Part shown: positions 63,543 through 64,000 of the stretch, one piece after another
Layout: every line of letters begins with the position of its first letter
Position numbering within the stretch: the stretch's first letter is position 1
From: RHKX01 sp963839535
Lineage (GTDB): Bacteria; Actinomycetota; Thermoleophilia; Solirubrobacterales; 70-9
Direction of reading: 5' to 3'
NCBI GenBank assembly: GCA_963839535.1
Contig: CAWIVF010000004.1
Span: 1-64,000 of the forward strand
Length of the DNA: 64,000 nt
Made by a program: the position numbers and the translations under genes
The notes under the pieces: generated by a model
Seen by the model: the letters and a program-made list of their open reading frames with translations, nothing else
Database searches by the model: none
What the model was told of the DNA's origin: nothing

Positions 63543-64000
63543 TTATACCCCCCCGGCATCCCGGGTCCGCTTGCGCGGCACGAAGTCGATGATCAGCGGG
63601 ACGCCCTCGAGGCGAAGCGCGGCGCGCAGGTGGTTCTCGAGGTAGTAGGACCAATCGCGGTTGATCAGGGTGCGGTCGTTGACCTGGATCGCCAGCCGCG
63701 GCGGCGCGTCGCCGACCTGAGCGGCGTAGTAGGTGCGCAGGCGGCGGCCGCGCTTGGCCGGCGGCGGGTTGCGCTCGACCGCCGCCGCGAGGATCTTGTT
63801 GAGCTCCGCCGTCTGCACGCGCGAGGCCCGCCGGTCGGCCAGCTCGAGCGCCTTGGGGAGGACCTTCTGGAGGTTGCGGCCGCGCAGCGCCGAGAGGGTG
63901 ATCACGGGCGGCCGCAGGCGCAGGCGCTGCTCCAGCCTCGCCTTGGCGTCGTCGAGGTCGACCTCGACGATGTCCCACTTGTTCAGCGTGACCAGCGTGG
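63543..64000 (-). CDS. der: GTPase Der/EngA, C-terminal part (5' end outside window)
   Basis: The last ~152 residues are present: LVTLNKWDIVEVD (G4 NKWD), VITLSALRGRNLQKVL (G5), and the KH-like domain ending GVPLIIDFVPRKRT. Der helps 50S ribosome assembly. The window edge cuts off the first GTPase domain and most of the second. Confidence 0.93.
   Translation of the reverse strand, partial: TLVTLNKWDIVEVDLDDAKARLEQRLRLRPPVITLSALRGRNLQKVLPKALELADRRASRVQTAELNKILAAAVERNPPPAKRGRRLRTYYAAQVGDAPPRLAIQVNDRTLINRDWSYYLENHLRAALRLEGVPLIIDFVPRKRTRDAGGV

Overview
The window looks like a chromosomal core region of a high-G+C Actinomycetota, most likely class Thermoleophilia (Solirubrobacterales/Gaiellales type). 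The evidence is very GC-rich coding DNA, many GTG/TTG starts, a FliA/WhiG-type sigma factor beside a Xer recombinase, a SepIVA-like coiled-coil protein, DUF3352 and DUF3556 proteins, and actinobacterial gene order. No plasmid, phage, IS or CRISPR signature was seen.

Layout. 1-2969: truncated DUF3556 membrane protein and an FAD oxidoreductase (+). 3055-5022: small membrane protein, then modA-modB without a modC. 4936-7961 (-): processive-type glycosyltransferase, small membrane protein, tRNA-Gly, RNase HI-type protein and a zinc-ribbon protein. 8035-13190 (-): EF-G-like GTPase, FliA/WhiG sigma, XerC/D recombinase, L,D-transpeptidase. 13345-17231: SDR epimerase and acyltransferase (-), divergent from alpha/beta-hydrolase and MOSC (+). 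17250-21296 (-): MBL-like protein, ilvD, two unknowns, thiD. 21293-37390: one long minus-strand housekeeping block (in transcription order yceD, rpmF, plsX, acpP, rnc, smc, ftsY, ffh, rpsP, khpA, an AbiEi/DUF559 gene where rimM is usually found, trmD, rplS, two lepB, rnhB), then yraN flipped to plus, then comM and dprA. 37407-45476: methyltransferase (+), sepIVA-like, coaD, rsmD, recG (-), RidA and DUF427 (+), GST, DAK2/DegV kinase, rpmB (-). 45516-49041 (-): ribD-ribE-ribBA-ribH. 49174-50975 (+): K+/H+-type antiporter. 50979-57186 (-): priA-def-fmt-rsmB-zinc ribbon-rpe. 57245-58979 (+): PH-domain and phospholipase-D-type genes. 58910-64000 (-): der (partial), small protein, DUF3352, metK, flippase-like protein.

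The genes serve translation (S16, L19, L28, L32, Ffh/FtsY, TrmD, RsmB, RsmD, Fmt, Def), envelope and lipid synthesis (PlsX, ACP, acyltransferase, PLD, L,D-transpeptidase, SepIVA), DNA maintenance (SMC, RecG, PriA, DprA, ComM, Xer) and cofactors (riboflavin, CoA, SAM, thiamin, molybdate). Neighbouring genes are commonly coupled by 4-nt ATGA/GTGA/TTGA overlaps.

Two cautions. About thirty reading-frame breaks occur, and every one I resolved behaves as a single-base insertion (one break may be two insertions or one deletion), so they are read here as sequence errors and each gene is given its full span. Beyond routine annotation, the most interesting signals are twin hairpins with identical C-rich loops between yceD and rpmF, an SMC without a hinge, an RNase III missing most catalytic acids, a ~70-bp repeat after two unrelated stop codons, and a TetR-type dyad on the riboflavin promoter.
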